Below are positions 35,199 through 46,516 of a stretch of DNA of 64,000 nucleotides, one piece after another (the first letter of the stretch is position 1; each line of letters opens with the position of its first letter). Source of the stretch: Stenotrophomonas sp. 704A1. GTDB lineage: Bacteria; Pseudomonadota; Gammaproteobacteria; Xanthomonadales; Xanthomonadaceae. Position numbers and translations under genes: made by a program. Below the pieces are notes generated by a model. It did not search any database and had not been told where the DNA came from. It saw nothing but the letters and a program-made list of their open reading frames with translations. The DNA is taken from contig NZ_CP130831.1 in assembly GCF_030549525.1 (NCBI RefSeq), positions 4,551,501 through 4,615,500 on the forward strand, read 5' to 3'.

Positions 35199-36626
35199 TC
35201 AGAAGCTGTATTTCGTGGTGAACTGCAGGCGGTTGATGTCACCCTTGCGGCCATCCTCGATCTCACGCACGCCGTACATGTACTCGGCACCGATATCGAC
35301 CTTGGGCAGCGGCGAATAGAAGATGTTGCCGCGGATGCTCTGCACGCTCTTGGTCACCAGCGGGCCGAGGATGCTGTCGTTGTCGTAGTCGCTGCGCGCG
35401 TAGATCAGGTTGGTGCGCAGCTTCGGCGAGAACGCGTGGCGCCAGCCGACGTAGCCGGCGATCACACCGGTCGGGTTGAGCTCATCGCGGGCAATGTCAT
35501 AGGCCGAATCGGCGGTGATGCCCAGGCCGATGTAACGCGCGATGCCCTCGCCACCGGTGAACTGGTAGTGCAGTGAATCGCTGTCGCCCATCACCCACTT
35601 GCCGCCCAGGGTCAGGCCACCGGCCACCTTGTCGGCCTTGGCCCCGGTGGCCTGGTTGTCGACCTTCAGCTGACGGACGATACCGCCGACACCGAAGGTG
35701 CCCCAGTCGCCCTTCCAGCCGTAGCGCAGGGTCAGGTCCGGCAGGCTGCCGCGATCGGAATTGGCGCTGGCATTGGTCCAGGCGCCGGTAACCGGATTGC
35801 GGGTGCCGGTAAGGGTGGTGGTTTCCGGGTTTTCCAGCGCGACGCTGAAGCCGCCGTTGGTGTAGCGCACCTGGGCCTGGCGCACGAAGATCACGCCATC
35901 GGTGGGGCCGACGAAGTCGACCGCTTCCGGCAGCGCGGCGGCATCCATGAAGTTGGACCAGGTCTGGCCGGCCAGCCAGTTGTTCCAGTACATGTACGCA
36001 TGGCGCAGGGTCACGCCGTAGGTGTTGGTGGCGGTCTGGTTGCCCAGCGAGTTGCCGAAGAAGTCCATCTCGAAGAATGCGCCGGCCTTGTTGCCCGACT
36101 CGCTCACATTGTCGATGCCCAGGTTGAAGCGCGAGAACTTGGCGTGGGCGTTGTAGTCCACGTCCGAGCGCTTGCCACTGCCGCCGGCGCCTGCCACCGG
36201 GGTCTGCCCCGGCAGGTACAGCGCACGCCCGGTGGCATCGTCGGCCAGCTGGCCGTCGCTGGTCTGGGTGGCCAGGAAGTCGGCCTTGATGAAGCCTCCG
36301 ATCTTGACCGTGGTGCCAGGCGCGGCACCCGGGGTGATGGTGGTGACCTGGATCGGCTGCTTGCCGGCCGGCACCTGTGCGACCGGCTTCTGCTCGGCCT
36401 GCACCGTGCGGACTTCGGTGACCGCCTGCTGGGTCTGCACGATCTGGGTCTGCTGTTGCTGCTGCGACGACAGCAGCAGCTGGACCTGGCGTTCCAGTTC
36501 GGCGACGCGTGCTTCCAGCGCTTTCTCTTTGGCGGTCTCGGCGAACGCCATGCCCGGTGCGACCAGGGCGACCAACAGGCAGGCCGCCAAAGGGTTGCGC
36601 ACGGCTTTCAACGTACGGTGGCTCAT
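35199..36626 (-). CDS. DcaP-like outer-membrane porin
   Basis: A 475-residue protein with a signal peptide (LAACLLVALVAPGMAFA). An N-terminal coiled coil follows (about 35-90, Glu/Gln-rich, LLLSSQQQQQTQIVQTQQ), then a beta-barrel ending in FTTKYSF, with terminal Phe as barrel signal. The DcaP family takes up dicarboxylates and other acids; the coiled coil makes trimers. GAGAGAGG precedes the start. Divergent from acs, upstream of the transporter gene. Confidence 0.88.
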   Translation of the reverse strand: MSHRTLKAVRNPLAACLLVALVAPGMAFAETAKEKALEARVAELERQVQLLLSSQQQQQTQIVQTQQAVTEVRTVQAEQKPVAQVPAGKQPIQVTTITPGAAPGTTVKIGGFIKADFLATQTSDGQLADDATGRALYLPGQTPVAGAGGSGKRSDVDYNAHAKFSRFNLGIDNVSESGNKAGAFFEMDFFGNSLGNQTATNTYGVTLRHAYMYWNNWLAGQTWSNFMDAAALPEAVDFVGPTDGVIFVRQAQVRYTNGGFSVALENPETTTLTGTRNPVTGAWTNASANSDRGSLPDLTLRYGWKGDWGTFGVGGIVRQLKVDNQATGAKADKVAGGLTLGGKWVMGDSDSLHYQFTGGEGIARYIGLGITADSAYDIARDELNPTGVIAGYVGWRHAFSPKLRTNLIYARSDYDNDSILGPLVTKSVQSIRGNIFYSPLPKVDIGAEYMYGVREIEDGRKGDINRLQFTTKYSF

Positions 36627-36720
36627 GTTGCCCTCTCTCCCAAGTGGCAAGGTGATGCCGCGCGTGGGGCACGGTCGAGCCGAGACTGCGGGGCGTCCGG
36701 GCGCACCGGCTATTGGCCAT

Positions 36721-36769
36721 TGGTCGAAGCCGGCCCTGCAGGGCGCTCACTTTCGACCATGGTCTAAGC
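36721..36769. promoter_or_regulatory. candidate regulator sites upstream of acs
   Basis: TGGTCGAAGC at 36721 and TGGTCTAAGC at 36760 are near-identical half-sites 39 bp apart in the same orientation, about 100-150 bp before acs. The second sits in GACCATGGTC, a perfect 10-bp palindrome. They could be operator sites for the neighbouring response regulator. Confidence 0.35.
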
Positions 36770-36871
36770 ACTGTGGTGACGCGGCCGGGGGTGGATGGGG
36801 CAAACTGAGGGGGAACGGTCGCGGCAATGCTGCGGCTGCACATACAAAGTCAACGTGCAAGTGAGGGTGCC

Positions 36872-38815
<1,944 letters not shown>

Positions 38816-38936
38816 TGGCGTGACTGCAGGCGCAGGACGCGCCGGGGACAAGGCCGGGAGGAGGGACCCGGCCCTGTCCAGACCGTCCTGCACCGGCCGT
38901 CACGTTGCTCTTTTTCCTGATCGATAAGCTCGACCC

Positions 38937-39602
38937 ATGACCACCCTCCTGATTGCCGATGACCACCCGCTGTTCCGCGAAGCCCTGCGTGGGGCCGTGC
39001 AGCGGGTCATCCCGGGCGTGCAGCTGTTCGAAGCGGACAGCGTGGAAGCGCTGTATGCGCTGGCCGACCAGCACAACGACGCCGACCTGGTCCTGATGGA
39101 CCTCAACATGCCGGGGGCGCAGGGCTTCAACGCGCTGGTGCACATGCGCTCGCTGCATCCCCACCTGCCGGTGGTGGTGGTATCGGCACGCGAGGAGGCG
39201 ACGGTGATGCGCCGCGCGCTCGATCATGGCGCGCTGGGCTTCATTCCCAAGTCGGCCGACTCGGACACCATCGGGCATGCACTGGGCACCATTCTCGATG
39301 GCGAGACCTGGGCACCGCCGGAAGCGCACAACGTGCCGCCGACCGGCAGTGAGGAACGCGAAGTCGGCCAGCGCCTGCGCGAACTCACGCCCCAGCAGTT
39401 CCGCGTGCTGCAGATGCTCGGCGCGGGCCGCTTGAACAAGCAGATCGCCTACGACCTCAATGTTTCCGAAGCGACGATCAAGGCGCACGTCACCGCGATC
39501 CTGCGCAAGCTGGGCGTGACCAACCGCACCCAGGCGGTGCTGATGGCCGGCAAGCTGGCGATCGACGACGACGCCATCGTGCTGCCGCCGGAAGAAGACT
39601 GA
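38937..39602 (+). CDS. crbR: LuxR-type response regulator CrbR-like
   Basis: A 221-residue regulator. The receiver domain has DDHPLFREAL and LVLMDLNMPG (phosphoacceptor Asp55), then VVVVSAREE and FIPKSAD. The C-terminal LuxR HTH (about 145-205) has LTPQQFRVLQMLGAG, RLNKQIAYDLNVSEATIKAH. CrbR/AgmR-group regulators activate acs in Vibrio and Pseudomonas. Position directly after acs and the hybrid kinase at 40676 support this pairing. Confidence 0.9.
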   Translation: MTTLLIADDHPLFREALRGAVQRVIPGVQLFEADSVEALYALADQHNDADLVLMDLNMPGAQGFNALVHMRSLHPHLPVVVVSAREEATVMRRALDHGALGFIPKSADSDTIGHALGTILDGETWAPPEAHNVPPTGSEEREVGQRLRELTPQQFRVLQMLGAGRLNKQIAYDLNVSEATIKAHVTAILRKLGVTNRTQAVLMAGKLAIDDDAIVLPPEED

Positions 39603-39604
39603 AG

Positions 39605-39777
39605 GTAGTGCCGGCCGCTGGCCGGTATCTGCCTGAAAAGGCGTCACCGCTGCGCTCGCCGGGCATGGCCCGGCGCTACCGGATTCCGCTTCACCGCTGC
39701 GCTCGCCGGGCATGGCCCGGCGCTACCGGATTCCGCGTCACCGCTGCGCTCGCCGGGCGTGGCCCGGCGCTACCGTA
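39605..39777. repeat. SMAG cluster with three 47-bp tandem units
   Basis: One GTAGTGCCGGCC repeat at 39605, then three direct copies starting at 39641, 39688 and 39735, each with CACCGCTGCGCTCGCCGGGC, GGCCCGGCGCTACCG and a GATTCC linker. The period is exactly 47 bp. Confidence 0.9.
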
Positions 39778-39864
39778 GGCCCTGATATAGCCGTCGCTAT
39801 ACAAACCAGCCCTGCCTGCGCGTTTGCCTGGAAATGCGCCACGCGCGAATCGCGGTGCTAAGCT

Positions 39865-39975
39865 TCGCGTCCCCTTGGGGAGTAGCCGGATTCCTTCGCA
39901 GGAATCGTCCACGTCAACATACTCGGCCAGTGCGCCGTGGCGTGGACAACCATGATGGTTGGCGAGACCAGCGGC
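39865..39975 (+). ncRNA. yybP-ykoY (Mn2+) riboswitch
   Basis: The strand reads CCTTGGGGAGTAGCC, then a variable hairpin, CGTCAACATACTCGGCC and GTTGGCGAGACCAGC. These are the conserved L1 and L3 segments of the Mn2+-sensing yybP-ykoY class. About 75 bp of GC-rich sequence to the mntP start would be the expression platform. On binding Mn2+ it should allow mntP expression. Confidence 0.93.
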
Positions 39976-40049
39976 CCGCGCGCGCAACGTCAGGTTGGGC
40001 GCGAGCGCAGGCCGTGCGTCCGTCCTAGCCCGACCCAGCGCTGCCGCCC

Positions 40050-40625
40050 ATGTCTCCTGTTTCGATCCTCCTGATCGGCTTCGCCATGTCCACCGACGCC
40101 TTCGCCGCTGCAATCGGCAAGGGCGCGGCCATGCGCAGGCCGGTGTTCCGCGATGCGCTGCGCGCCGGCCTCATCTTCGGTGTCATCGAAGCGATCACGC
40201 CGGTCATCGGCTGGCTGCTGGGCCGTGCCGCCCTGCAGTACGTCGAAGCCTTCGACCACTGGATCGCCTTCGGCCTGCTCGGCGCGCTGGGCATCCACAT
40301 GATCTACAACGGCCTGCGCCCGGACAGCGGCGAGGACGACGGGGATCCTTCGCAGCACCACGGCTTCTGGAAGCTGGCTCTGACCGGACTGGCCACCAGC
40401 ATCGATGCGATGGCGGTGGGCATCGGCCTGGCCTTCATCGATGTGCACATCGGCGTCATGGCAGCCGTCATCGGCCTGTGCACGCTGACCATGGTCACCG
40501 CCGGCATCATGCTCGGCCGCGTGCTGGGCAGCATGGTCGGCAAGCGTGCGGAGATCGTCGGCGGCGTGATCCTGGTGATCATCGGCGCCACGATCCTGTA
40601 CGAACACCTGCACGGCGCGGCGTAG
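40050..40625 (+). CDS. mntP: manganese efflux pump MntP
   Basis: A 191-residue inner-membrane exporter with six helices and the repeated motif [15 protein letters not shown] and [16 protein letters not shown] (paired Asp for Mn2+). Controlled by the riboswitch upstream. It splits crbR from crbS and is probably unrelated to acetate. Confidence 0.95.
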   Translation: MSPVSILLIGFAMSTDAFAAAIGKGAAMRRPVFRDALRAGLIFGVIEAITPVIGWLLGRAALQYVEAFDHWIAFGLLGALGIHMIYNGLRPDSGEDDGDPSQHHGFWKLALTGLATSIDAMAVGIGLAFIDVHIGVMAAVIGLCTLTMVTAGIMLGRVLGSMVGKRAEIVGGVILVIIGATILYEHLHGAA

Positions 40626-40675
40626 CGCGTCGTTCACCGTGGCCAGCGGTCGCCGCATCTCGGCCGGGCGTGGCT

Positions 40676-43600
40676 CTACCGGGCGTCGCGCAGGGCGCCG
40701 AGGAACGCACGCAGCGAGGCCGGCTTGATCGGTTTGGTCAGGACGCGGTAGCCGCGCTCGCGCGCCATCCGCTTCAGTTCATCGCGGCCGTCGGCGGTCA
40801 GCAATGCGCCCGGCAGCGCATAGCCGGCCGCCTCGCGCAGCGCCACCAGGGCATCCAGCCCGTCCATGCGATCGTGCAGGTGGTAATCCACCAGCATCAC
40901 CTGTGGCCGTTCGGCCACCCGCTGCAGAGCCTGGTCCACCGTCGATGCGGTGATCACCTGCACCTGCCAGCGCCCCAGCAGCGCGCGCATGCCGTCGAGG
41001 ATCTCCGCGTCGTTGTCCACGCACAGCACGCGCAGGCCGGCCAGCGAATCGCTGCGGACCTGCGGTGCCATCTGCGTCGACGCCACCGGTTCGGTGTAGC
41101 CCGGCAACGGCGCCACCCGTGGCAGGGTGATCGAGAACATCGAACCGGTGCCGACGCGACTGCGGGCGTTCAGGCGATGATCGAGCAGGCGCGAGATGCG
41201 CTGGCAGATCGACAGGCCCAGTCCCAGGCCCTGCTCGCCCCAGTCGAACGGCTGCTGATAGCGGTGGAACTCGTCGAAGATCTGCCGCATGTGGTGCTCG
41301 GGAATGCCCGGACCGGTATCCCACACCTGCAGTTCCACTTCATCGCCACGATGGCGCACGGCCAGCACGATGCGGCCCTGCCGCGTGTAGCGCAGCGCAT
41401 TGGCCAGGAAATTCTGCAGCACGCGGCGCAGCAGGCGGCGGTCGCTGCGCACCCAGGCCGCGCGCGCGGACAGGTCCAGCCGCAGGCCACGGCCGGCGGC
41501 CACCGGGGTGTACTGGGCGGCCAGCTCGCGCATCAGCGCACTCACATCGAACTCGCCGATGACCGGGTGCAGGCCGCCGGCATCCAGCCGCGACACGTCC
41601 AGCAGGCCGTCGAGCAGTTCCTCGGCGGCGCGCAGCGACGCGTCCACGCGCTCGGCCAGGTGCTTCTGCTCATCACTCACGTGGTCGCTGTCACGCAGCG
41701 CGGAGGCGAACAGGCGTGCCGCGTTCAGCGGCTGCAGCACGTCGTGGCTGATCGCGGCCAGGAAGCGGGTCTTGGACTGCTGCGCGGCTTCCGCTTCGTG
41801 CGAGCGCTCGGCCACGCGCTGTTCCAGCGTTTCGTTGGCTTCCAGCAGCGCCTTTTCGGCGTGCTTGTAGTCGGTGATGTCGTTGTAGCTGGTGACATAG
41901 CCCCCTCCGGGCAGGGCCTGGCCACGCATCTCGATCACCTTGCCGTCGCTGCGGGTGCGCTCGAACACGTGCGGCGAGCCGGCGCGCATGTAGCCGATGC
42001 GGCGGTTGATCTGCACTTCGATATCGCCCTCGCCCAGTTCGCCGCGCTCGGCGTTGTAGCGGATCAGGTCGGCCACCGGGCGGCCGACGTACAGCATGCC
42101 GTCGGGATAGCCGAACATGTCCTGGTAGCGGCGGTTCCATGCGGTCAGGCGCATGTCCGGATCGACCACGCTGACCCCGGCGCTGATGTTCTCCAGCGTG
42201 GTGGAGAGGATTTCACGGTTGAAGCGCAGCTCCTGCCCGGCCTCGTCCAGCACCGCCACCACTTCGCCCAGGTCCATGCCTGAACCGCGCAGCAGGCTGG
42301 TCAGCAGCAGGCGCGCCGAGGCCGCGCCGATCGATGCAGCCAGCAGGCGCTCGGTGAACTGCACCCAGGGCCGGTCGGCCGGTGCCGAGGATTGCAGCTC
42401 ACGGCCCAGTGACTGTGCCTGTTCGAAGAACGAGCGGCGCGCATGGCGCTCGCCGACCACGCGCGAGGCCAGCGCCAGCAGATCACCCACGTGCACATGG
42501 CCAGGCCAGCCGCCGGCCACCGACGGGCGCTCGGCGTACGGATCCAGGAACGGTGCCGCGCGCAGGCGCTCGTCCACGCCCGGGCGCCAGCGCGCGGACA
42601 CCAGCATCATCGTCGCCGCGTTGACCAGCAGTGACCAGAACGTGCCGTGGGTCAGCGGATCCCAGCCGGTCATGCCGAACAGTTGCTGCGGACGCAGCCA
42701 GGTGATGCCGAACGGGCCATTCTGTACCCACCCGGCGTCCATCCAGCCGGCCATCGTCATCGCCGGCAACAGCAGCGTGTACAGCCAGGTGGCGAAGCCC
42801 AGCAGCATGCCGGTCTCGACGCCACGACGGCTGGCCCCGCGCCAGTACAGGCCGCCGATCAGGCCCGGTGCGAACTGCGCCACCGCGGCGAAGGCCATCA
42901 GGCCATACGAGGCCAGGGTGCTGTCGTTGCTGCTGCTGCGGTAGTAGCTGTATGCCATCAGTGCCAGCAGCAGGATCGCCAGACGGCGGATCCACAGCAC
43001 GCGCGAGGCGACGTCGGCGGCTTCCTGGTGGTCGCCACTGCGGCGCAGCAGCACCGGCATCACCAGGTCGTTGCTGACCATGGTAGCCAGCGCGATGGAG
43101 GACACGATGACCATGCCGGTGGCCGCCGAGAAGCCGCCCACGTAGGCGATCAGCGCCAGGGCGTTGCGGCCTTCGGCCAGGGGCAGCGCCAGTACCATCG
43201 AGTCGTCGGCGACGCTGCCGCCGGTACCGAACAGGCTGACGCCGGCGGTGGCGATCGGCAGCACCATCGCCGAGATCAGCACCAGGTAGCCGCCGAACAT
43301 CCAGCGGGCGCGGCGCACATCGCGCACATCGCCGCACTCGACCACCGCCACATGGAACTGGCGCGGCAGGCAGACGATGGCGAGGAAGCTGAGCAGTGTC
43401 TGCGAAATGAAGCCGACCGGTGGCAGGCCGGTGAACAGCGTATGCACCGACTCCACCACCGCTTCATTGCGGTCGCTGAGCCAGACGTAGGCGAACACGC
43501 CCACGGCCACCATCGCCACCAGCTTGATCACCGATTCCAGCGCGATCGCCAGCATCATGCCGTGGTGGTGTTCGGTGGCATCGACCTGGCGGGTGCCGAA

Positions 43601-44119
43601 CAGGGTGGCGAACAGTGCCATCAACAGCGCCACGTACAGCGCCGGGTCGCTGAAGAAGCCGGTCGGGCCGGTGTTGCCGGTGAGCACCTGCAGGCTCATC
43701 GCCACCGCTTTGTACTGCAGGGCCAGGTAGGGAACGATGCCGATCAGGGCGATGATCGCCACCAGCGCGGCCAGCCGCCGCGAGCGGCCGAAGCGCGAGG
43801 AGATGAAATCGGCGATGGAGACCACGTTCTGGCTGCGCGCGATCAGCGCCAGGCGCTCGATGATGCGCCAGCCGAACAGCAGCAGCAGCAGCGGGCCGAT
43901 GTAGATGGGCAGGTAGCCCACGCCGTTGCGCACGGCGGTACCGACTGCGCCGTAGAAGGTCCACGACGAGCAGTACACCGCCAGCGCCAGGCTGTAGACC
44001 ACCGGCCGCAGCCAGGGCCGGTCCGGATACATCGGCCGACGGTCGCCCCACCACGCCACGCCGAACAGCAGCGCGGCATAGGCAACCGAGACCAGCAGCA
44101 GGATCCAGCTGGAGACCAC
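40676..44119 (-). CDS. crbS: transporter-linked hybrid sensor histidine kinase CrbS-like
   Basis: A 1147-residue inner-membrane protein. Residues 1-500 form an SSS-type (SLC5-like) domain with many membrane helices. A linker and PAS domain (about 640-760) include YQDMFGYPDGMLYVGRPVAD. The HisKA box is ISHDVLQPLNAAR (His near 790), the ATPase has QNFLANALRY and WDTGPGIPEHH, and a C-terminal receiver has LRVLCVDNDAEIL and LVDYHLHD (Asp near 1078). The start at 44119 is GTG. CrbS senses a carbon source, probably acetate, and phosphorylates CrbR. Confidence 0.9.
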   Translation of the reverse strand: MVSSWILLLVSVAYAALLFGVAWWGDRRPMYPDRPWLRPVVYSLALAVYCSSWTFYGAVGTAVRNGVGYLPIYIGPLLLLLFGWRIIERLALIARSQNVVSIADFISSRFGRSRRLAALVAIIALIGIVPYLALQYKAVAMSLQVLTGNTGPTGFFSDPALYVALLMALFATLFGTRQVDATEHHHGMMLAIALESVIKLVAMVAVGVFAYVWLSDRNEAVVESVHTLFTGLPPVGFISQTLLSFLAIVCLPRQFHVAVVECGDVRDVRRARWMFGGYLVLISAMVLPIATAGVSLFGTGGSVADDSMVLALPLAEGRNALALIAYVGGFSAATGMVIVSSIALATMVSNDLVMPVLLRRSGDHQEAADVASRVLWIRRLAILLLALMAYSYYRSSSNDSTLASYGLMAFAAVAQFAPGLIGGLYWRGASRRGVETGMLLGFATWLYTLLLPAMTMAGWMDAGWVQNGPFGITWLRPQQLFGMTGWDPLTHGTFWSLLVNAATMMLVSARWRPGVDERLRAAPFLDPYAERPSVAGGWPGHVHVGDLLALASRVVGERHARRSFFEQAQSLGRELQSSAPADRPWVQFTERLLAASIGAASARLLLTSLLRGSGMDLGEVVAVLDEAGQELRFNREILSTTLENISAGVSVVDPDMRLTAWNRRYQDMFGYPDGMLYVGRPVADLIRYNAERGELGEGDIEVQINRRIGYMRAGSPHVFERTRSDGKVIEMRGQALPGGGYVTSYNDITDYKHAEKALLEANETLEQRVAERSHEAEAAQQSKTRFLAAISHDVLQPLNAARLFASALRDSDHVSDEQKHLAERVDASLRAAEELLDGLLDVSRLDAGGLHPVIGEFDVSALMRELAAQYTPVAAGRGLRLDLSARAAWVRSDRRLLRRVLQNFLANALRYTRQGRIVLAVRHRGDEVELQVWDTGPGIPEHHMRQIFDEFHRYQQPFDWGEQGLGLGLSICQRISRLLDHRLNARSRVGTGSMFSITLPRVAPLPGYTEPVASTQMAPQVRSDSLAGLRVLCVDNDAEILDGMRALLGRWQVQVITASTVDQALQRVAERPQVMLVDYHLHDRMDGLDALVALREAAGYALPGALLTADGRDELKRMARERGYRVLTKPIKPASLRAFLGALRDAR

Positions 44120-44171
44120 GCGTGCGTTTCCGTCGGAGGAGGAGCCAGTAGATCACGACCCTTGGCCGTGA

Positions 44172-44236
44172 GGGTAGGTCATGACGGTGGGTCACGACCG
44201 TGGGTGGGCACCCACCGGGAAGCGGTGGGTACCCGC
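44172..44236. repeat. SMAG-like palindromes (variant GTAGGTCATGACGG)
   Basis: GGTAGGTCATGACGGTGGGT and a GTGGGTGGGCACCCAC hairpin lie between crbS and the S46 peptidase gene. Diverged from the main repeat type. Confidence 0.5.
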
Positions 44237-44248
44237 CCGCAACCGGCC

Positions 44249-46396
44249 TTATTCGGCCGGGACGCCCATTTCCTTCAGCAGGCCGGGTGCCGGGTAGACC
44301 TTGGCCAGCAGCCAGCGCAGATAGCGCATGTCCACGTGCACGGCACGCTTGTAGCGCGGGTCGAACCACCAGCTGGCGCTGACCGACTCCCAGTTGCTGT
44401 CGAAGTTCAGGCCGATCAGTTCGCCCTTGGCATTGAGCACCGGCGAGCCCGAGTTGCCGCCGGTGGTATCCAGGTTGGTCAGGAAGTTGACCGTCTGGGT
44501 CTTCAGTGCCGGGTCGGCGGTGCTGCCGAAATCGCCCTTGGCGATCGCCGCCAGCAGCGGCTTGGGTGCATCGAAGGGATAGGCATTGGTGTTCTTCTCG
44601 ACGATGCCGGCCACCGTGGTCACCGGCGAATAGCTCACGCCATCACGCGGGTGCAGCGCCTCGACCTTGCCATAGCTGATGCGCAGGGTGCGGTTGGCAT
44701 CCGGATACACCGCTCGGCCCTGCTTGGCACGCCAGGCGAACAGCGCCTGCATGTAGGCCGGGCGCAGGCGCAGCTGCTCGCCCTCGCGGGTCTTGCTTTC
44801 GTTCTCGATGCGCAGCTGCGCGGCCACCAGCGGGCCGGCCACGGCGATCAGCGGGTCGGCGGCCAGCGCCTTGCCTTCGCGCGCCGCGGCGAAGCGCGAC
44901 AGGCGCTGTGCCTCCTCGCCCAGCTGGGTGCCGGCATACAGGGTGTCCAGGGCCTTGGCCAGCTGGGCCGGGGTGCGGCCGAAGGCGGCGTCGAACTCGG
45001 CCACGCGCTGCGCGTCCGGCAGCTGCTGGTAGCGGGTCAGCAGGGTGGTCAGCAGCGCCTTCTCGACCTCCGGCGCGTAGCGGCGCTGCACCTGCTTGAG
45101 CACGCCTTCGATCATCGCCTGGTCGCGCTGCTGGTAGCCGCTTTCGCGTTGCGCGTCGGGCTTGGCCGACTCGATGCGCAGGCGCTCCAGCAGCAGCGCA
45201 GAGCGCAGCAGCTGGCTCTGCGCGGCCATCTGCTCCAGCAGCAGGTCGCGCTCGCCCACCGCCGCGCCCTGCGACAGGCTGCCCAGCAGCGCCTTGATGT
45301 CGGCCTGGTACTTGCGGTCGGTGGCGGCCAGCATCGCCGTCTCGTCGGCAGCACGCTGGGCCTTCGCATCGCTGCGCAGCAGGCCTTCCAGTTCACCGGC
45401 GGCGCGCTTGCGGTTGTTCTTCAGCGACTGCAGCTGCGAGGCATAGCGCGTGCGCGCCTGCGCATCCTTGGCGCTGGCGGCCTCGATGGTGTCGATCATC
45501 TGCTGGAACACCGAGACCCGGCGCGGCAGCACGGCATCGATCTGGCCGGCGAATTCGGCAGCGGTGCGGTGGCGGTAGGTGATGCCCGGGTAGCCAGCCA
45601 GCATCGCGTAGTCGCCTTCCTTCGGCCCCTCCACCGACATCTGCAGGTGCGCCGGCGCCTGGTAGGGCACGTTGTCCTTGCTGTAGGCGGCCGGCTTGCC
45701 GTCCTTGCCAACATAGGCGCGCAGCAGGGTGAAATCGCCGGTGTGGCGCGGCCACATGAAGTTGTCGATCTCATCGCCGTAGTTGCCGATCGCACGCGGC
45801 GGTGCATACACCAGGCGCACGTCGCTCAGTTCCAGCTGGGCGATGCGGTAGAAATCGGTGCCGTAGTACATGTTGGCCACCGAGCAGCGCACGCTGCCGT
45901 CCTTTTCGCACTCGGCCACGATCTGCTTGCTGGCCGCATCCACGGCGTCGAAGTAGGCGCGCCCGGTCTTGCCTCGGGCCTGGGCCAGCACCTGGTCGGT
46001 CACCTTGTCGAAGCCGACGGTGACCAGCACGCGGAAGTCCGGGTTGGCCGGGCGCTCGTCGGCACGGTCCTTGGCGATGAAGCCACCGTTGATCAGGTCG
46101 TGCTCGGGCGAGCTGTTGTACTGGATCACGCCCATCGCCACATGGTGGTTGGTCAGCAGCAGGCCATCGGCGGAGACGAACGAACCGGTGCCGCCACCGG
46201 CGCGCACCACCGCGCTCAGCGGCGGCGCGGTGACATTGGCCAGGTCGGCCGGGTTGCCCTTGAAGCCGGCCGCCTGCAGCGGCTTGGCCAGTTCCGGCAG
46301 CTGGGTCGGCATCCACATGCCTTCATCGGCGTGGGCGCCGGCGGCAAGGGTCAGGCCCAGGGCCAGGGCGGTGGGAAGCGCTTTGCGTGGTGACAT
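44249..46396 (-). CDS. S46-family dipeptidyl-peptidase (DPP7/DPP11 type)
   Basis: A 715-residue periplasmic serine exopeptidase; it removes dipeptides from peptide N-termini. Signal peptide at 1-23 (ALPTALALGLTLAAGAHA). The catalytic triad is visible: LTNHHVAMGVIQ (His), NYGDEIDNFMWPRHTGDF (Asp) and GGNSGSPV (Ser). An inserted helical domain lies in the middle. The S1-determining stretch is LIGLNFDSNWES: the usual specificity residue (Gly in DPP7, Arg in DPP11, from memory) is Ser. Specificity cannot be told. Confidence 0.93.
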   Translation of the reverse strand: MSPRKALPTALALGLTLAAGAHADEGMWMPTQLPELAKPLQAAGFKGNPADLANVTAPPLSAVVRAGGGTGSFVSADGLLLTNHHVAMGVIQYNSSPEHDLINGGFIAKDRADERPANPDFRVLVTVGFDKVTDQVLAQARGKTGRAYFDAVDAASKQIVAECEKDGSVRCSVANMYYGTDFYRIAQLELSDVRLVYAPPRAIGNYGDEIDNFMWPRHTGDFTLLRAYVGKDGKPAAYSKDNVPYQAPAHLQMSVEGPKEGDYAMLAGYPGITYRHRTAAEFAGQIDAVLPRRVSVFQQMIDTIEAASAKDAQARTRYASQLQSLKNNRKRAAGELEGLLRSDAKAQRAADETAMLAATDRKYQADIKALLGSLSQGAAVGERDLLLEQMAAQSQLLRSALLLERLRIESAKPDAQRESGYQQRDQAMIEGVLKQVQRRYAPEVEKALLTTLLTRYQQLPDAQRVAEFDAAFGRTPAQLAKALDTLYAGTQLGEEAQRLSRFAAAREGKALAADPLIAVAGPLVAAQLRIENESKTREGEQLRLRPAYMQALFAWRAKQGRAVYPDANRTLRISYGKVEALHPRDGVSYSPVTTVAGIVEKNTNAYPFDAPKPLLAAIAKGDFGSTADPALKTQTVNFLTNLDTTGGNSGSPVLNAKGELIGLNFDSNWESVSASWWFDPRYKRAVHVDMRYLRWLLAKVYPAPGLLKEMGVPAE

Positions 46397-46484
46397 GAGG
46401 CAATCCGGTACGACAGAACAGCCCGGGACCATAGCCGCTGCGACCGCATGGGGCAACGGCCGATGGTTGGGGTACGCATCCGGC

Positions 46485-46506
46485 GGTGCCGGCCGCTGGC
46501 CGGCAC
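46485..46506. repeat. single SMAG-type repeat
   Basis: GGTGCCGGCCGCTGGCCGGC followed by AC, with a degenerate GTAG head. Confidence 0.55.
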
Positions 46507-46516
46507 TGCCGCATCC

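Noticed and set aside
38851..38873. Terminator after acs (GGCCGGG...CCCGGCC)
   Set aside because: Stem of only 7 bp and no T-run; not listed as a feature.
39641..39777. CRISPR-like direct repeats
   Set aside because: The unit is 47 bp with almost no unique spacer, contains the SMAG palindrome and no cas genes are near.
42647..46393. 1248-residue open frame on the plus strand across crbS and the S46 peptidase
   Set aside because: It runs antisense over two well-supported genes and lacks a ribosome-binding site and any domain.
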